DNA from: Oscarella lobularis
Taxonomy: Eukaryota > Porifera > Homoscleromorpha > Homosclerophorida > Oscarellidae
Direction: 5' to 3'
Assembly (NCBI RefSeq): GCF_947507565.1
Contig: NC_089177.1
Span: 2,728,001-2,792,000 of the forward strand
Length of the DNA stretch: 64,000 nt
In this document: one piece after another, positions 47,545 to 62,785 of the stretch
Layout: every line of letters begins with the position of its first letter
Numbering within the stretch: the first letter of the stretch is position 1
Made by a program: the position numbers and the translations under genes
The notes under the pieces: model-generated
Databases searched by the model: none
What the model was told of the DNA's origin: nothing
Seen by the model: only the letters and a program-made list of their open reading frames with translations

Positions 47545-50500
47545 CTGCAAGCGGAAAAAAACCATAAACTTTTGCTTGCTCGAGAAAAGCCGTGACCCTG
47601 TCTAACGGTTAGGAACGCCAAGAGTTAGCAAAGAATTTTACTCGTGGGGCCGCAGCCCCAAAACAAAGAGCCAGGTTCGGTGTGGCTCCGCTAGTCTACT
47701 AGAAGTGGCCGCCAGAGCACGAGGCGACCTACCACGTTGTTCCAATGATACTTCCTACTCCTAGAGCGTTTACGGACACGGCTACCCTCACGCAGCCCTA
47801 CCCCTACTCCTGCATGCAATCAGAACAATTGGACTCCATTAGAGGTAGATGTCCTGCGCTTTTTACCCGGTGGTGTATACAAGGTTGGCTTGGCCGTCGT
47901 GGGCTGCATAGTTGTCGGTTTAGACGTTGTAGGTTTTTGAGTCGTTGGCTTGGCGGTCGTAGGCTGCATAGTTGTAGGTTGTTGAGTCGTTGGCTTGGCG
48001 ATCGTAGGCCGCATAGTTGTAGGTTGTTGAGTCGTAGGCTTGACCGTTGTAGGCTCCATAGTTGTCGGTTGTTGAGTCGTTGGCTTGGCCGTCGTAGGCT
48101 GCGCAGTTGTCGGTTCAGGTGTCGTAGGTCGCGCAGTCGTTGGCTTGGCGGTCGTAGGCTGCATAGTTGTAGGTTTTTGAGTCGTTGGCTTGGCGGTCGT
48201 AGGCTGCATAGTTGTAGGTTTAACCGTCGTAGGTTGTTGAGTCGTTGGCTTGGCCGTCGTAGGTTGCATAGTTGTCGGTTTAGCCGTTGTAGGTTTTTGA
48301 GTCGTTGGCTTGACCGTCGTAGGCTGCATAGTTGTCAGTTTAGCCGTTGTAGGTTGTTGAGTCGTTGGCTTGACCGTCGTGGGCTCCATAGTTGTCGGTT
48401 TAGCTGTTGTAGGTTTTTGAGTCGTTGGATTGGCTGTCGTTGGATTGGCTGTCGTTGGATTGGCTGTCGTTGGATTGGCTGTCGTTGGATTGGCTGTCGT
48501 TGGATTGGCTGTTGTTGGCGTAGCCGTCGTAGGCAGCGTTGCTGGAATGTATACATCGTCAATTGACCATACGTCTAGACCCGTTCCACTAGCGGTCGCT
48601 TGATACCAGCGAATGCGAGTTAAACTCGTTTGTGTTGCAGCGGGTAATGCGTAGTTATAAGTCTGACGAGAAGACGAAGTGATGGTCTGCATGAGCGTCC
48701 ATAAGGCGCCGCCGTCAAGCGAATACTGAACGACGACGCGTTCTTGACTGCTACTGGGGACTCGGCAGCTCTGGCCGCCTTCTTGGAATGTGAACCGGAG
48801 CGTCGTCGCTGAGGTCAAATCCAAGTCCACCGTCTCTAAAATGCGTGAACGGCCGATACTACAAGTAAAACATTAAACGCGAATTTCACTCATGCAGTGC
48901 TGCTCTTACTTGAATACTCCAGCTTTGCCCGACGAAACGATGCCGCACGTCGTCCCAATCGTTTGACCTCCAACCCATGCCCACTTTGAGCTCGACAAAT
49001 CGGCTTCGAACGTTTCTCTGAAATGCGTTGGCGTCGGCGTGGAGGGAGTCTCGCACGCTTTTCCATGATAGCCCGAATCGCACACACAAGTACCTAAATA
49101 AAGTAGTCGATCGCATTTTAATTTGGAGCCTCCGAAATCTCAACTGACCGCAGACGCAGTATCCCCATTTTCCGTCTTGGTCATAATTCGCCGTCGTCGA
49201 GCACCACAGCTCGCCTTCGCGATGGTCGCCCGTGCACGCGTTATACGTCGTACCGCCTCGACTGAACGGAAAAACGCACGACTCGCCGTCGGCCGTGCCG
49301 CCGCAAACGACATTCTGCTTCTGACTCTTCGTGCACCTGCCGTGTCCGTGACAATTTTTCGGGCAGCGAAGACCAACGTAAACGTTATCAATGCTCCAGC
49401 CAGTATTCGCCGTCACGCTTGGCTGTCTCCATCGCAATTCCGTTTGATTGGTCTTCACTGCACTGGGTATTGATATTTGCATGCGCTTCCAACTGGTGAA
49501 GAGAACTGACTGATACGAACTTGAACTCTATGAAGAAACAAGGTCAAATAATGTTTTAAACTAATGCGCAGTGACTTACGAGTGTTCCGTTGCAGAGAGA
49601 CGACGTGCTCGGGTAGCAAGGTGTCAACACCGAATTCCACGATAGGCCGTAGTCATTTGAGTATTGAACTTGAACGTCGTAGCTGGACGACGATTGTACG
49701 TACGGAACGGCTCCCATGTACAAGTCAAATTGAATGACAAAATCTCGTTCAACGCCCATAAGACGATTTTGCTCGGAGAATCCGATATGGCTCAACGACC
49801 ATTGGTCGAGTCCACTACCGCTGTTACTTAGCTGTCGCCATCGGATAGCCGTGCTCTTTGTTCTAGCAGCAATAGGCAGTGCGACGCTTACGGATTTGGC
49901 GGTTCGATAGCCTGTTGAAATCGAGTAAAAAAGATCTTTCAAAACCTTTCTATAGTATCAGTACTCACCGTTGTAGGTAAGCGTTTGCAACAACGTGAAG
50001 ACTGTACTGCCCGACGGAGAATACTCAAGAACGACGTCTTCGCCAGCGTCGGCTGTTTTACAGCCACTGCCTCCAATGACAATGTAAAAAGTGAGCGTCC
50101 TTACGAAAGAAGTAAATACTTTATAACTTTCCAAATGTGCTCAGATTACCGCGCAGCTCGCAAGTCCAACCGAGCAGTCTCAATATTTCGGCTGCCGGAT
50201 GAAGTAAAAAATGCTTGGTACGTTCCATACGCTTTGCAGTCAGCTGAACTTGTGATCGTTCCCCCTGTGATCGATTTCCACTTGCTCTGTCCCCTGAAAA
50301 GATAAAACATCAAATCGTTCTAATTCGTTTTCGCCTCTGCCTTACCCAAACGTTTGCCCGCTGACAAAGTCTGCTGGGAATGATAAAAGCGGCACAACCG
50401 AAATCGACGGAAGTGATTGAGAAAAGATGATGTAGTTTAGAGACCATTCGTCTGTGTTTGCTCCGCCGTTCAAAAGCTGACGCCAGCGAATTGCCGTTGA

Positions 50501-53500
50501 GCTTGTTTTCGCAGCAAAAGGCAACGAAACTTGAACAAGCGTGGGCGACGTGTAAGCTAATGACGATCAATTAGAGACAGAGCATTTGACTGGAGATGTT
50601 CGTGATGCTCGTACCGTTGTAATTGAGAGTGTAAAATGTGGTAAACGACGAACTTCCTGAAAGTGAATATTCCATCACGACGCTGTCGGGACTCTCCGTT
50701 GTATCACAGCCGCTGCCGCCGAGGACAAACCAAAACGTAATCGATCTGTGATTAGAGACAAAAACATGCAGTTTTTAAAACTACTGGTAAATTGATTCTC
50801 ACGTGACGTAGCGCAAATCCAACGATGCCGTCGTGATATAACGCGATCCGCTGGTCCTGAAAAACGCCTGATACGACGATCCGTACGCCTTGCAATCGGC
50901 AGCGGTCGTCACCGTTCCTTCCGATATACTGGCCCACATAGATGCGCCACTAGAAAAGAGAAAATTGACATTTTCTTTCATCCACCGTACGACACTGCAG
51001 CTTCTCTTACCCAAACGTCGTCGACGACGAAAAGTCTCGCGGAAAGTTAAGCTGATTTTTGGAAACTCTGACCGAGTACGTTCCGTTGATGACAATTTTA
51101 TTCAATGACCACTCGTCCAAATTGTATCCACCGTTCTGAACCTGTCGCCATCGGATCATCGTGTTGGGAGTTTTCGCTTGAGATGGCAAGGAAATCGTCA
51201 CTTGATCAGCTGATGAATAGGCTAAAAATTATTAGGACCAGATAGTAATGTGAAAGATGCAATATGAACGACGAACTGCCAGGGTAGATAATGAGCATTC
51301 TCGTGAACTTGGTGTTTCCCCACGGAGCATATTCGACATAGATATACTCTCCCGACTCTACGTTGTCGCATCCGTTGCTGCCGCTTCCAATGATGATATA
51401 AAACGACAGCGTGCTAGAAATAAGAAAACGAAGATCCATCGAATGAGGAATTATATGACGACGTTCTTACGTGGCCCGGCTCAGATCAAGAGACTGTGTC
51501 GTAAGACTACGATCACCGGAGCCTCTGAAGAAGGCTTGATACGTTCCGTACGCTTTGCAGTCGGCAGACGACGTGATTACTCCGCCGTCAATTGATTTCC
51601 AGAGAGGCGCCGAAGAACTGAAACAAAATCCAATCTCTATATCAATGACTACTGTGGACCTTTGCACTCACCCGATAGCTCGATTTGTGTCGAAATTCGC
51701 TGAAAAGATGATTGTGTTCCCGCTGAGCGAGACGGTCGATGTGGGAAATGACACAACGTACTGCGGATCGGTGCCGTTTACACGCACATTATTCAACGTC
51801 CACGTGTCCAAGGTCGCTCCCGAATTTGAGCGCTGACGCCATCGCAGCATCGTCTTTGATGTCTTCGCACCCGACGGCAATGGAACGATCACCAACGTCG
51901 GCACAGTAGCTGAAAACGCACAAACATTCCATCATTTAATCAATAAAAGACGTCGCTCGCTTACTCTGGTAACTGACGGTATAAAGGGACTGATACGAAC
52001 TGCTTCCCGACGGCGCGTACTCAACGACGACGTCTTCGCCCGATTCGGAATCGTCGCAGCCATTGCCACTGCCGAATATAATCCAAAAGCTCACCATACT
52101 GCAAAGAAGAAAATTACACGACAGGTTCGCCGAGAATGTGAAGCCAGAGTTTACTCGGCTAGTGTCAAGTCAAATTGTTTCGTCGTAATCTGTCGAGTTC
52201 CCGAGCTGGCGAAATAAGCCTGGTATTGTCCGTAGGCTTTGCAGGATGGCGAAGTGGTGATGCTGCCGCCCGTTATGCTCGCCCATACCGTACTTGACGA
52301 ACTGAAATGTTTAACGTCATGCGTCGTTTTCAGAGCACGGTTAAAATCTACTCTCACCCGATTGCCTGCGAGTCGTCGAAATTTGACTTCAGTAGCGTTA
52401 TTTCCATTTTGACTTCAGCTAAAGACGTCGTCGAAAGATTAAGAGGAATTGTGTTGGCAAATCGACCGATCGACGTCGGAGAAGTCGTCTCGTTGAAAAC
52501 GAGAGCGTTGCCGCTGTCGTTTCGACCGAAGACCTAGACATCCAAAACTTCAAAACTTCCTGTCGAATCCAACTAAATCGTGGTCTATCTCACCCCTGTC
52601 GAGGATCCAGGACGAGAAAGCCAATTGCAGTCGTCCAAGGAATCGAAATTCTCTTGAAGGAACTGGGGCGACTTTTCGTTTATGACGAAATTGTCAACGG
52701 CCCACACTTGACTGTCCTTTCCGCTAAACGCCGATTCTTGACTAATTCGAAATCGCACTTTGTTTGTTTGAAGGAATTGAGGTATTTGATAAACAACGTG
52801 AAGAGCAGCCGACGTCACCCTGGCAACAGATAAAGATATAAAATCTCTAAATTTGCATACACTGTATTCTCCTTTACGTTATGCGTTTTGCCACGATAAA
52901 AGGACTGTTATTGATTGAATATTCAATCCGAGCTTGAACATCACCCGTCGTTCCGGGATACGGGCAAGTCATCGTGTCAAATTGAATCGCTTTGGCCGCT
53001 GTTGCTGTCAACGAGTGCGTAGTCTGAGAACAAACCATTTCGCTCTGCGCTTTCTTCAAAAATCTCAATTACCAGCATTCGTGACGAATCTGCCGTAGTT
53101 CCAAAGATGGCCGATTTTCCCGATAAGGTTCCCTTGTTGGAGCACGCGCTCTGCACAAGAACTCCGTTGCCCGTCGTCAACGTCCTAAACAGGCCCAACT
53201 CATTCAAAACCGCGTCAGCCAAATTGATCAATAAAAGAATTGACCATTTTGTTGAGTCGGGATAATTTCCCGCCGTCGTAGCATCGAAATCGTCGATGAC
53301 GAGACTTCCCCGTGCTGTGCAATCTGCAAGGGGAAAAAACCATAAACTTTTTGTTTGCCCCAACCGTCTATTGATTAGAAACCCCGAGCGTTAATTAAGA
53401 GAGAATGTTGATCGCGAGGCCGCCGCCCTGCGCAGCCCCCAAACACAGAGCCAGGCTCGGTGTGGCTCCGCAACACGTGAGAAAAAACGCACAAGTTTGA

Positions 53501-53858
53501 AAATCCCTGCCAAGTCTATAAAAGCCTGAATTGATGCATTGTCAAATGACGTAGTGAAGAGAATTGAAAGTCTCCACAGACGTTTCCGCTTGCCTGATAG
53601 AAGTGCCCGCCGGAGCACGAGGCGACCTACCACGTCGCTCTATAATAATGCCGCTTCCTACTCTAGACTGCTCCACTCACGCACCCTACCCCTCCCTACT
53701 CCTGCTATCAGAAAAATACACTAGAGGTCGATGTCGTGAGCCTTTTACCCGGCGGTCACAGTACATACAATATGTTACATACTTGCGGCGCCCACCCGAC
53801 GATAGAGCAACTCCTGCGTCAGTAGAAGCGTCCAAAGGCTTGCGAAAAGCGCATTCAT
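40701..53858 (-). CDS. Giant reelin-repeat / mucin / EGF transmembrane protein with internal tandem duplication
   Basis: Read as one gene. The signal-peptide exon (53858-53783, MNALFASLWTLLLTQELL) splices in phase 1 over a 459-nt intron to NCTARGSLVIDDFDATT. Each half then carries about six reelin-type units (DCKAYGTYQAFF..., GSGCDxxESGE..VEYSxxGxxxF, RWRQxxNxGxxxDxWSLN), a CPKNCHGHGRCTK EGF piece and a fibronectin-II domain (VFPFSRGGTTYNACTGDH ... KWGYC). A final reelin half-unit and a PTT mucin stalk follow. The first half ends TLYTPPG; a GTAAAA donor (exon ends 47867) joins in phase 1 to the second half at 47544. Only the second half continues into three EGF-like modules, a membrane helix (WIVLAVGLVLLIVIVVVVVV) and a tail with ANPVYGG (NPxY). 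Alternative: two genes, one truncated and one without a signal peptide. Confidence 0.65.
41370..42750 (-). repeat. Coding minisatellite, Thr/Pro mucin stalk, long array
   Basis: Repeats of 45 nt coding 15 residues (PTTQQ PTTLR PTTAK and variants such as PTTMQ, PTSQK, PTTLK), roughly 27-30 copies of variable order, degenerating toward the EGF end. Expected to be heavily O-glycosylated. The antisense strand stays open because of the repeat. Confidence 0.9.
47867..53858 (-). other. First (N-terminal) half of the duplicated reelin-like gene
   Basis: Contains the only signal-peptide exon, six reelin-like units, the FN2 module and a shorter PTT stalk. It has no EGF/transmembrane end. If the 47867 donor is not used, the frame runs on to a stop at 47820 through sequence homologous to intron 1 (VQLF end). 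Confidence 0.7.
47885..48535 (-). repeat. Coding minisatellite, Thr/Pro mucin stalk, short array
   Basis: The first half's stalk: PTTAK, PTTMQ, PTTQK and PTTVK units plus a run of six identical 15-nt PTTAN units at the upstream end (about 48427-48510). It is less than half the length of the 41370-42750 array. Confidence 0.9.
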
Positions 53859-54069
53859 TGCACTTCTCCCTCCGCGCTGAGACGCAACCCCAAAGCCGCG
53901 TCCTCCGCTGATACAAATGCTAAGCGAAGATGAAGGATCACGCGGACCGCTCACGTGAGCCATATGCAGATCCAACATTCCGAGTTCACCGACGCCAAAA
54001 ACAGGCTTAATTAATTAATTAAGAAAACGAAATATTTTGTAGGCCGGAAATGTCAAACACAACTTACTG

Positions 54070-54836
54070 AGCTGACAAAGTTGCAGAATAAAATTGCTTC
54101 AACAATTCACTTGACTTCTGATGTAGTCTCGTGCCCATGCAGACCCGCCCGAACATCCAGGCGGGAGAGAGTCTGGGTTGATGCAACTTGTTCATTGGAA
54201 CAAAATATATGAGCATCGTCCTGATGAAACTGCCGTACTCTTGTAAGACCAGACAAAGCCCCTGGGACTTCGTTTTTACAGCAGCCTGTTGGAACGGATT
54301 TCAGAAAGAGTATATACTCTTGCCGCGTCTTTTGATACTTCAAGCCGCTCAAAAAAAATGCCCAGCCTCAATAAATGAAGCGGCAATGTCTCAGAGATGG
54401 CCCAGGTCATTCTATAAGAAACCATTACAGCATCTCTTCACTTCTCAAAGCCATTTTTACATACTTCAGATACAGTTAGACCAGACAAGTGAACGTCATG
54501 GAAACACCCTTTATAATAAAATAGCATAGCCCAGATGCCAGTACACCTTTTAGTGACGTTGTTTCCGAGCTTTGCTACTACACTGTGGCAACTGCTCGAA
54601 TTTTTATATCTGCATATCGGTTCTTCACACGTCAGAATCGCTTTAGAATCGCCAGGCGACTTGGACATGCCGGTGTAGGTGGTTTGGACGTTTGCAAGCT
54701 TCTTCGTTCCAAACTGCGAGTCTCTGGCGAGCAATTACCGAATAACGGCTGCCGGTCGCAGTGGGAAATAGGCGAATAAAGCCACTGGAGGCCGCCATAA
54801 GCCGAAGGTTGTGAGGAAATACGGGCAATGTTGTCT
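54070..54836 (-). pseudogene. Decayed, non-processed partial copy of threonyl-tRNA synthetase
   Basis: Four blocks match the TARS gene in order: 54075-54312 to about 38480-38652 (with a ~60-bp insertion near 54123-54180), 54313-54512 to about 39797-39998, a short piece near 54530-54552 to about 40100-40140, and 54553-54836 to about 40260-40545. Intron sequence is kept, so it is a DNA copy, not a retrocopy. Most of the catalytic exons are deleted, the exon 1 donor is changed (product ends VAWRF), and no complete frame remains. It retains the promoter-proximal ggcaatgttgtctag sequence, now facing the sulfatase gene. Confidence 0.85.
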
Positions 54837-54880
54837 AGACTACTGTGTTTATGAATTGGAGAGCTCACGTGAGAGAAGAG

Positions 54881-56912
54881 ATGATTCGCTTCATTTTCTG
54901 CCTTTCGCTGGCTATTTTGTTGGCTGAAGGAGACCAAACAAAGCCAAACATTCTACTTCTTTTTCCCGACCAATGGAGATTCGACTGGGGAGGCAGTTAT
55001 TTTGCCATCCCCGTTCGCACGCCCAATTTCGAGCAAATTGCGAAGCAGGGAACACTCTTTCGTCAAGCCGTTGTTGCATCGCCGCTGTGCGCACCGTCGC
55101 GCAGCTGCCTTGCAGCGGGAAGAGAATATGACCTCGCCGGAGTTCCATCCAATTTCGACAACGACTATCCCATCAATCAGACAACATTCTACACACTTCT
55201 GAGAGGTAATTATATTTAACATGCCATTGTAGTAGCTATGTTGCCAAAAGTATAACTTTGTTTAGATCGAGCCGGTTATCATGTAATGGTGTGCGGAAAA
55301 GATGACCTCACTAAGAAATCCGGACCAGGAATAAATGGAACTTATCATGCAAAGGTATACTACTACTCCTACATAAAAGTGGTTGGTGATATTGGTGTAG
55401 GAATTGGGGTTTTCTGACTATCTTCGAAGCAGTGGTAAAAACGACGTTATTAGTAGTAAAGAGCCCCATGAACCGTATGGAGTATTTCTTCAATCGCTGA
55501 AGTCAAACTCGACTCCTGGAGAAACTCTGTGGGACGTGCACAAGAGTGAGACTAAGACGGACTGCCAGTGGCGCGGTTATGCATGCAATCAAAGCAGGTA
55601 GGCCAACTTGTCCATAGAGAAGTGTAAAAATTTTCTTTTCCAGTCCTTTGCCTGATTTCGCTTACGAAGACAATTGGATATCAGCTGTATGGCTTAGTTC
55701 ACATAGTCATGCGTATTTTGACTGGAATCGTTGTAGAATGGGTTGAAACTCCTGCAGAGAAAACCTGCAGGCAAGCCGTGGTTTCTACAGGCAAAAACAC
55801 GTTGATAAATAATTCTTCACGTATAGTCTTTATCTTAGGTAAATATTGCTGGACCGCACCCGCCTTTCTCAATCACCAAAGACATGCTTGATTCTGTCTT
55901 GGGGAGATCCTATCCGCTGGCCATAGACCATACAACACTGACACCCGCTCAGCAAAAGGTTGTCAGAGAAGGTAAGAGATCGTCTATAAAGAAACAAAGT
56001 CAGAAAAAAAATCTTTTTAGACTATGCGGCCGAAATTGAAAATATTGACTCGTGGATTGGCAAGTACTTGGATTTTCTCGAGAAGAGCGGCGAGATAAAT
56101 AACACGCTCGTTTGCGTGTCATCGGATCACGGCGAAATGCTTGGCGATCATGACGATTGGGGCAAAACGCAGCCGTGGGGTGGATCGATGCGAGTTCCTC
56201 TCGTTTGCATGGGAAACGTATGAGAACGCTTCTATAGCTTAGTCTTCGTTTTCAATTGTTCTGTGTAGAAAATAGGAGTGCAGAGTGGCGTTCAAATTGA
56301 CACTCCTGTTACGACGATGGACATGGCTGGTACGTTTCTTGACTACGCTGGAGTCGACAAGGCGCCAGGAATGACTACAGAATCACTGAGGACAATGTTG
56401 GAAGGAAAGGTTAGTATAGGTCAAAGGAAATGGCATGTGCCGTTTCATGTTCCTCTTAGAGCAACCACAACCGTCCGTACGTGTGGTCCGGGTACGGATC
56501 GTGGCGAGCCGTTATCCAGTGGGTCGATAAAAACGTAACAAGACAACAGGGTATCGTCTGAGATAAACGACTCACCAAACTTTTTCCGTAGACGATCTAC
56601 AAATTGATATGCTGCAACGGGACGTGTCCTGGTCAGCCAAAACACACGTTGTTGCCGGCAAGCAAGTGGGCAAAGAGCGACAGCTCTCACGCCGGAGATT
56701 GTCCCGCATATCATCCCGCCGTGAAGCCCGACTACTGCCTCCCTGACGACAAAAGAAATGAAGACCTGGGAAAGAAAAAGACAACCACACTTCTCTTATA
56801 CAATACGGTCGCAGATCCGTTTGATCAGCACAATCTGGCCGATACTATGACGTCTGTTGTGAAAGAAATGGTCAAACTGTTGCCCGCTGGAAAGTGCCAA
56901 TACGATGCCTGA
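54881..56912 (+). CDS. Secreted/lysosomal sulfatase
   Basis: Signal peptide MIRFIFCLSLAILLAEG (ATG 54881; an in-frame ATG at 54851 is possible). Then TKPNILLLFPDQWRFDWGG and the formylglycine signature PLCAPSRSCLAAGRE (C-x-P-x-R present, so activation by the formylglycine-generating enzyme is expected). Later exons give GYHVMVCGKDDLTKKSGPG, KPWFLQ spliced to VNIAGPHPPFSITKDMLDS, VCVSSDHGEMLGDHDDWGK, MRVPLVCMGN, DTPVTTMDMAGTFLDYAGV and a C-terminal subdomain with YNTVADPFDQHNLAD. This is a full arylsulfatase fold of the choline-sulfatase/iduronate-sulfatase-like type with a single DQ metal site. The substrate is unknown. The intron at 55791-55838 has a GC donor. About nine short introns. It starts 44 bp after the TARS pseudogene. 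Confidence 0.88.
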
Positions 56913-57063
56913 GTTCTCTGGACGGACAATTAGTTTGTTCATGTCTTTTTTTACCTGTGATTTTATTTGCTGCTTTCTGTGTTCAATGTGATGTACTAGC
57001 CATTCTATGACGCACAGCTGCCTCGCGTGTGGCGAAACTGCACTAAAACGACAAAAGATTGGG

Positions 57064-60803
<3,740 letters not shown>

Positions 60804-60857
60804 AACAAAAGGCGGGAAAGCGTATCCGGGAGCGACGTCTGTTTCTACGCCCGTACC
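60804..60857. promoter_or_regulatory. Putative 54-bp bidirectional promoter, MCM4/DENND11
   Basis: The start codons of MCM4 (-) and DENND11 (+) are separated by only 54 bp. If the upstream in-frame DENND11 codons from 60766 were used, the coding regions would overlap. No TATA box is apparent. Confidence 0.45.
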
Positions 60858-62495
60858 GATGGCAGCGGATAAGGCTTTACTCGTCGATTTTGACGAAGCG
60901 ACCGAGCCAGACGAAGCGACCGAGCCAGACGAAGCAGCCGCATTGCCGAGCGACGTCGCTCACAAAGAAGATCCTTTCGAAAATGTGCCGGGGACTCTTC
61001 AAGCCAAGGAAGACATCGTGGCCGTGTTCGTCGTAGCCTTCGACACGAAATCAGGTCTGATAAAAGCGCAATTCATCTGAATACTGACTTCTCGTCTAAG
61101 GAAATGTTGTCGAATGGAAGAAAACGGACCATCCTTCAATAGATTTCGATGGAATCGAATTCAAAGCCATGGCCAGCGGCGCTCACAACATCAAATCCGA
61201 TTATGTCTTTTTCAAGCAAGGAAGATGGTACGGGCTGTCGTGCTATTCCAAAATAGCAATTGCCAGTGAAGAGGAACGCGGAGCTCGAATGAAGTCCGTG
61301 GGCGTGCTCAGTCTCACGTACGCGAGTCTTCACAATCACATGGAATTTCTACACGAAGCTGTCGAGTAGGAGGAGACGCTTATTGAATGTGTGCGATTCT
61401 TACGCGGTGTATCGGTTCTTTAGTCACGAGCTTCATTCTCCTGGAGTCTATACCGAGCTCGACGCCTACTTTGAGAAACACAAGTCGACTGATTTAGATT
61501 TGCAGGAGGAGAGGAAGTCGTTGAAGCACTCGCCATTGCCTGACTTGCCGGTTCGTTGTTTCCTATATATTCGTACCCACGTAGTGTATTTATGTCTATG
61601 AAAGATTACTCATCACGCTGGCTCTCTCAGCCAGTTGTGGCACGCGTTGAAAAGTGACATCTTCGTATTGTGGAAATGTGCGTTGCTGAAGAAGCGAATT
61701 CTTTTTATTGCTCCGCCTCCAATGGAAATCACTTGCTACAAAGGTACTGCAATATATAATTCGGATACTTATTGATTCCATTTCTTCGCTCAGTTTATTC
61801 TGCCTGTGCCATTGCCACGCAGACAGATTCATCTCACAGCCGAGGCAACGGAAATCCACTGTTTTACATTAACGTTGCTGACATACCAGTTATCGAAAAC
61901 GAAGACATATACGTTGCATGTACGTAGAAGTACTAACCATCTCTCCTTGTTCAATTACACTTGAGATTTTAGGCACAACTGAGCGTATATTTGCCACAAA
62001 GACGGGACTGTATGATATCTGTATTGACAATAACGAGATTCGCTTTTGTGGCACTGGCTTGCAAAAGCAGATTCGTTGTACGTCAGCTGATTGCATCCGA
62101 TACAAATCGTGGGAGAACGAAAGGTCAAATGCCACGCGCCAGTATAGATTTAGAATGAAACATTCTTCTGATTAGGCACAATTTGGCTGTTGCGTCTGTC
62201 GGAGACATGAATCTATCACAAGATAGATTATTGATCCAGTGAGAAAGTAGCGAATTAGTTGACAGTGGATAATCTACGGATATTTTCTAGACATTTTCGC
62301 CAGATGAACGATAGCATTCTAGGCAAACTGCGTCAAAGTGAAGGCTCCGGCGTGACGTCACGCGACATACAAGGTCTTGGTCTGGATGGAAAGTCCGACT
62401 TTATGTTCGTCAAAGAACTGATTGACACCTACGACATTGATGTGGAACTCATCGACGAAGGTCTTGGCGGATGCTGTCCTACCAACATTCAATAA
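60858..62495 (+). CDS. DENND11: DENN domain-containing protein 11 (LCHN)
   Basis: Start taken at 60858 (MAADKALLVDFDEATEPDEA); the acidic repeat TEPDEA precedes KEDIVAVFVVAFDTKS. After an intron come GNVVEWKKTDHPSIDFDGIE, FKAMASGAHNIKSDYVFFKQ, GLSCYSKIAIASEEERGARM and KSVGVLSLTYASLHNHMEFL. Then come LWKCALLKKRILFIAPPPME, FYINVADIPVIE, GTTERIFATKTGLYDICIDN and a C-terminal GVTSRDIQGLGLDGKSD with FVKELIDTYDIDVELIDEG, ending CCPTNIQ. The ERGARMKSVG, KRIL-SPPP and FYVNVADIE blocks match DENND11/LCHN, a Rab guanine-nucleotide-exchange-type DENN protein. It runs in seven or so exons with short introns. It is convergent with CYC1. Confidence 0.92.
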
Positions 62496-62785
62496 TCAAT
62501 ACATGCACTCTCGCTATATTTTTATCTGCGTGTACGCTTTGTACGTTCTCTCCAATAAAGCTACCGTAAATGCTGGCTGAGTCTAGATTGTACGAGTCAA
62601 GCGTTTGTGTGGTCTTAACCTAGGGGGGCCCCCATTCGCATATGAGTCGTCTTACGCCAAAGTGTGATCAAAATAGCCACTTTTGTACAGACAAACGACG
62701 TCGCAGAATATATAAAGACTGGGGCAGGGGGAATGCGTACATAGGGAAGAGAGAATAGGTAGTCTAACATGGCCAACCAGCATGT

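Noticed and set aside
47820-48830. Reading the first half of the reelin-like gene as a separate, secreted truncated gene ending VQLF.
   Set aside because: Possible, but the terminal residues come from intron 1 homologous sequence and a phase-matched donor lies just before them. The second half would then lack a signal peptide. Kept only as the alternative.
53391-53633. Minus-strand frame upstream of the first reelin-like half as a possible first exon.
   Set aside because: It lies within intron 1. The signal peptide and phase-1 donor at 53858-53783 explain the start better.
54601-54836. A short real gene formed by the open frames near the sulfatase start on the minus strand.
   Set aside because: The sequence is a degraded copy of TARS exon 1 and promoter with a lost splice donor.
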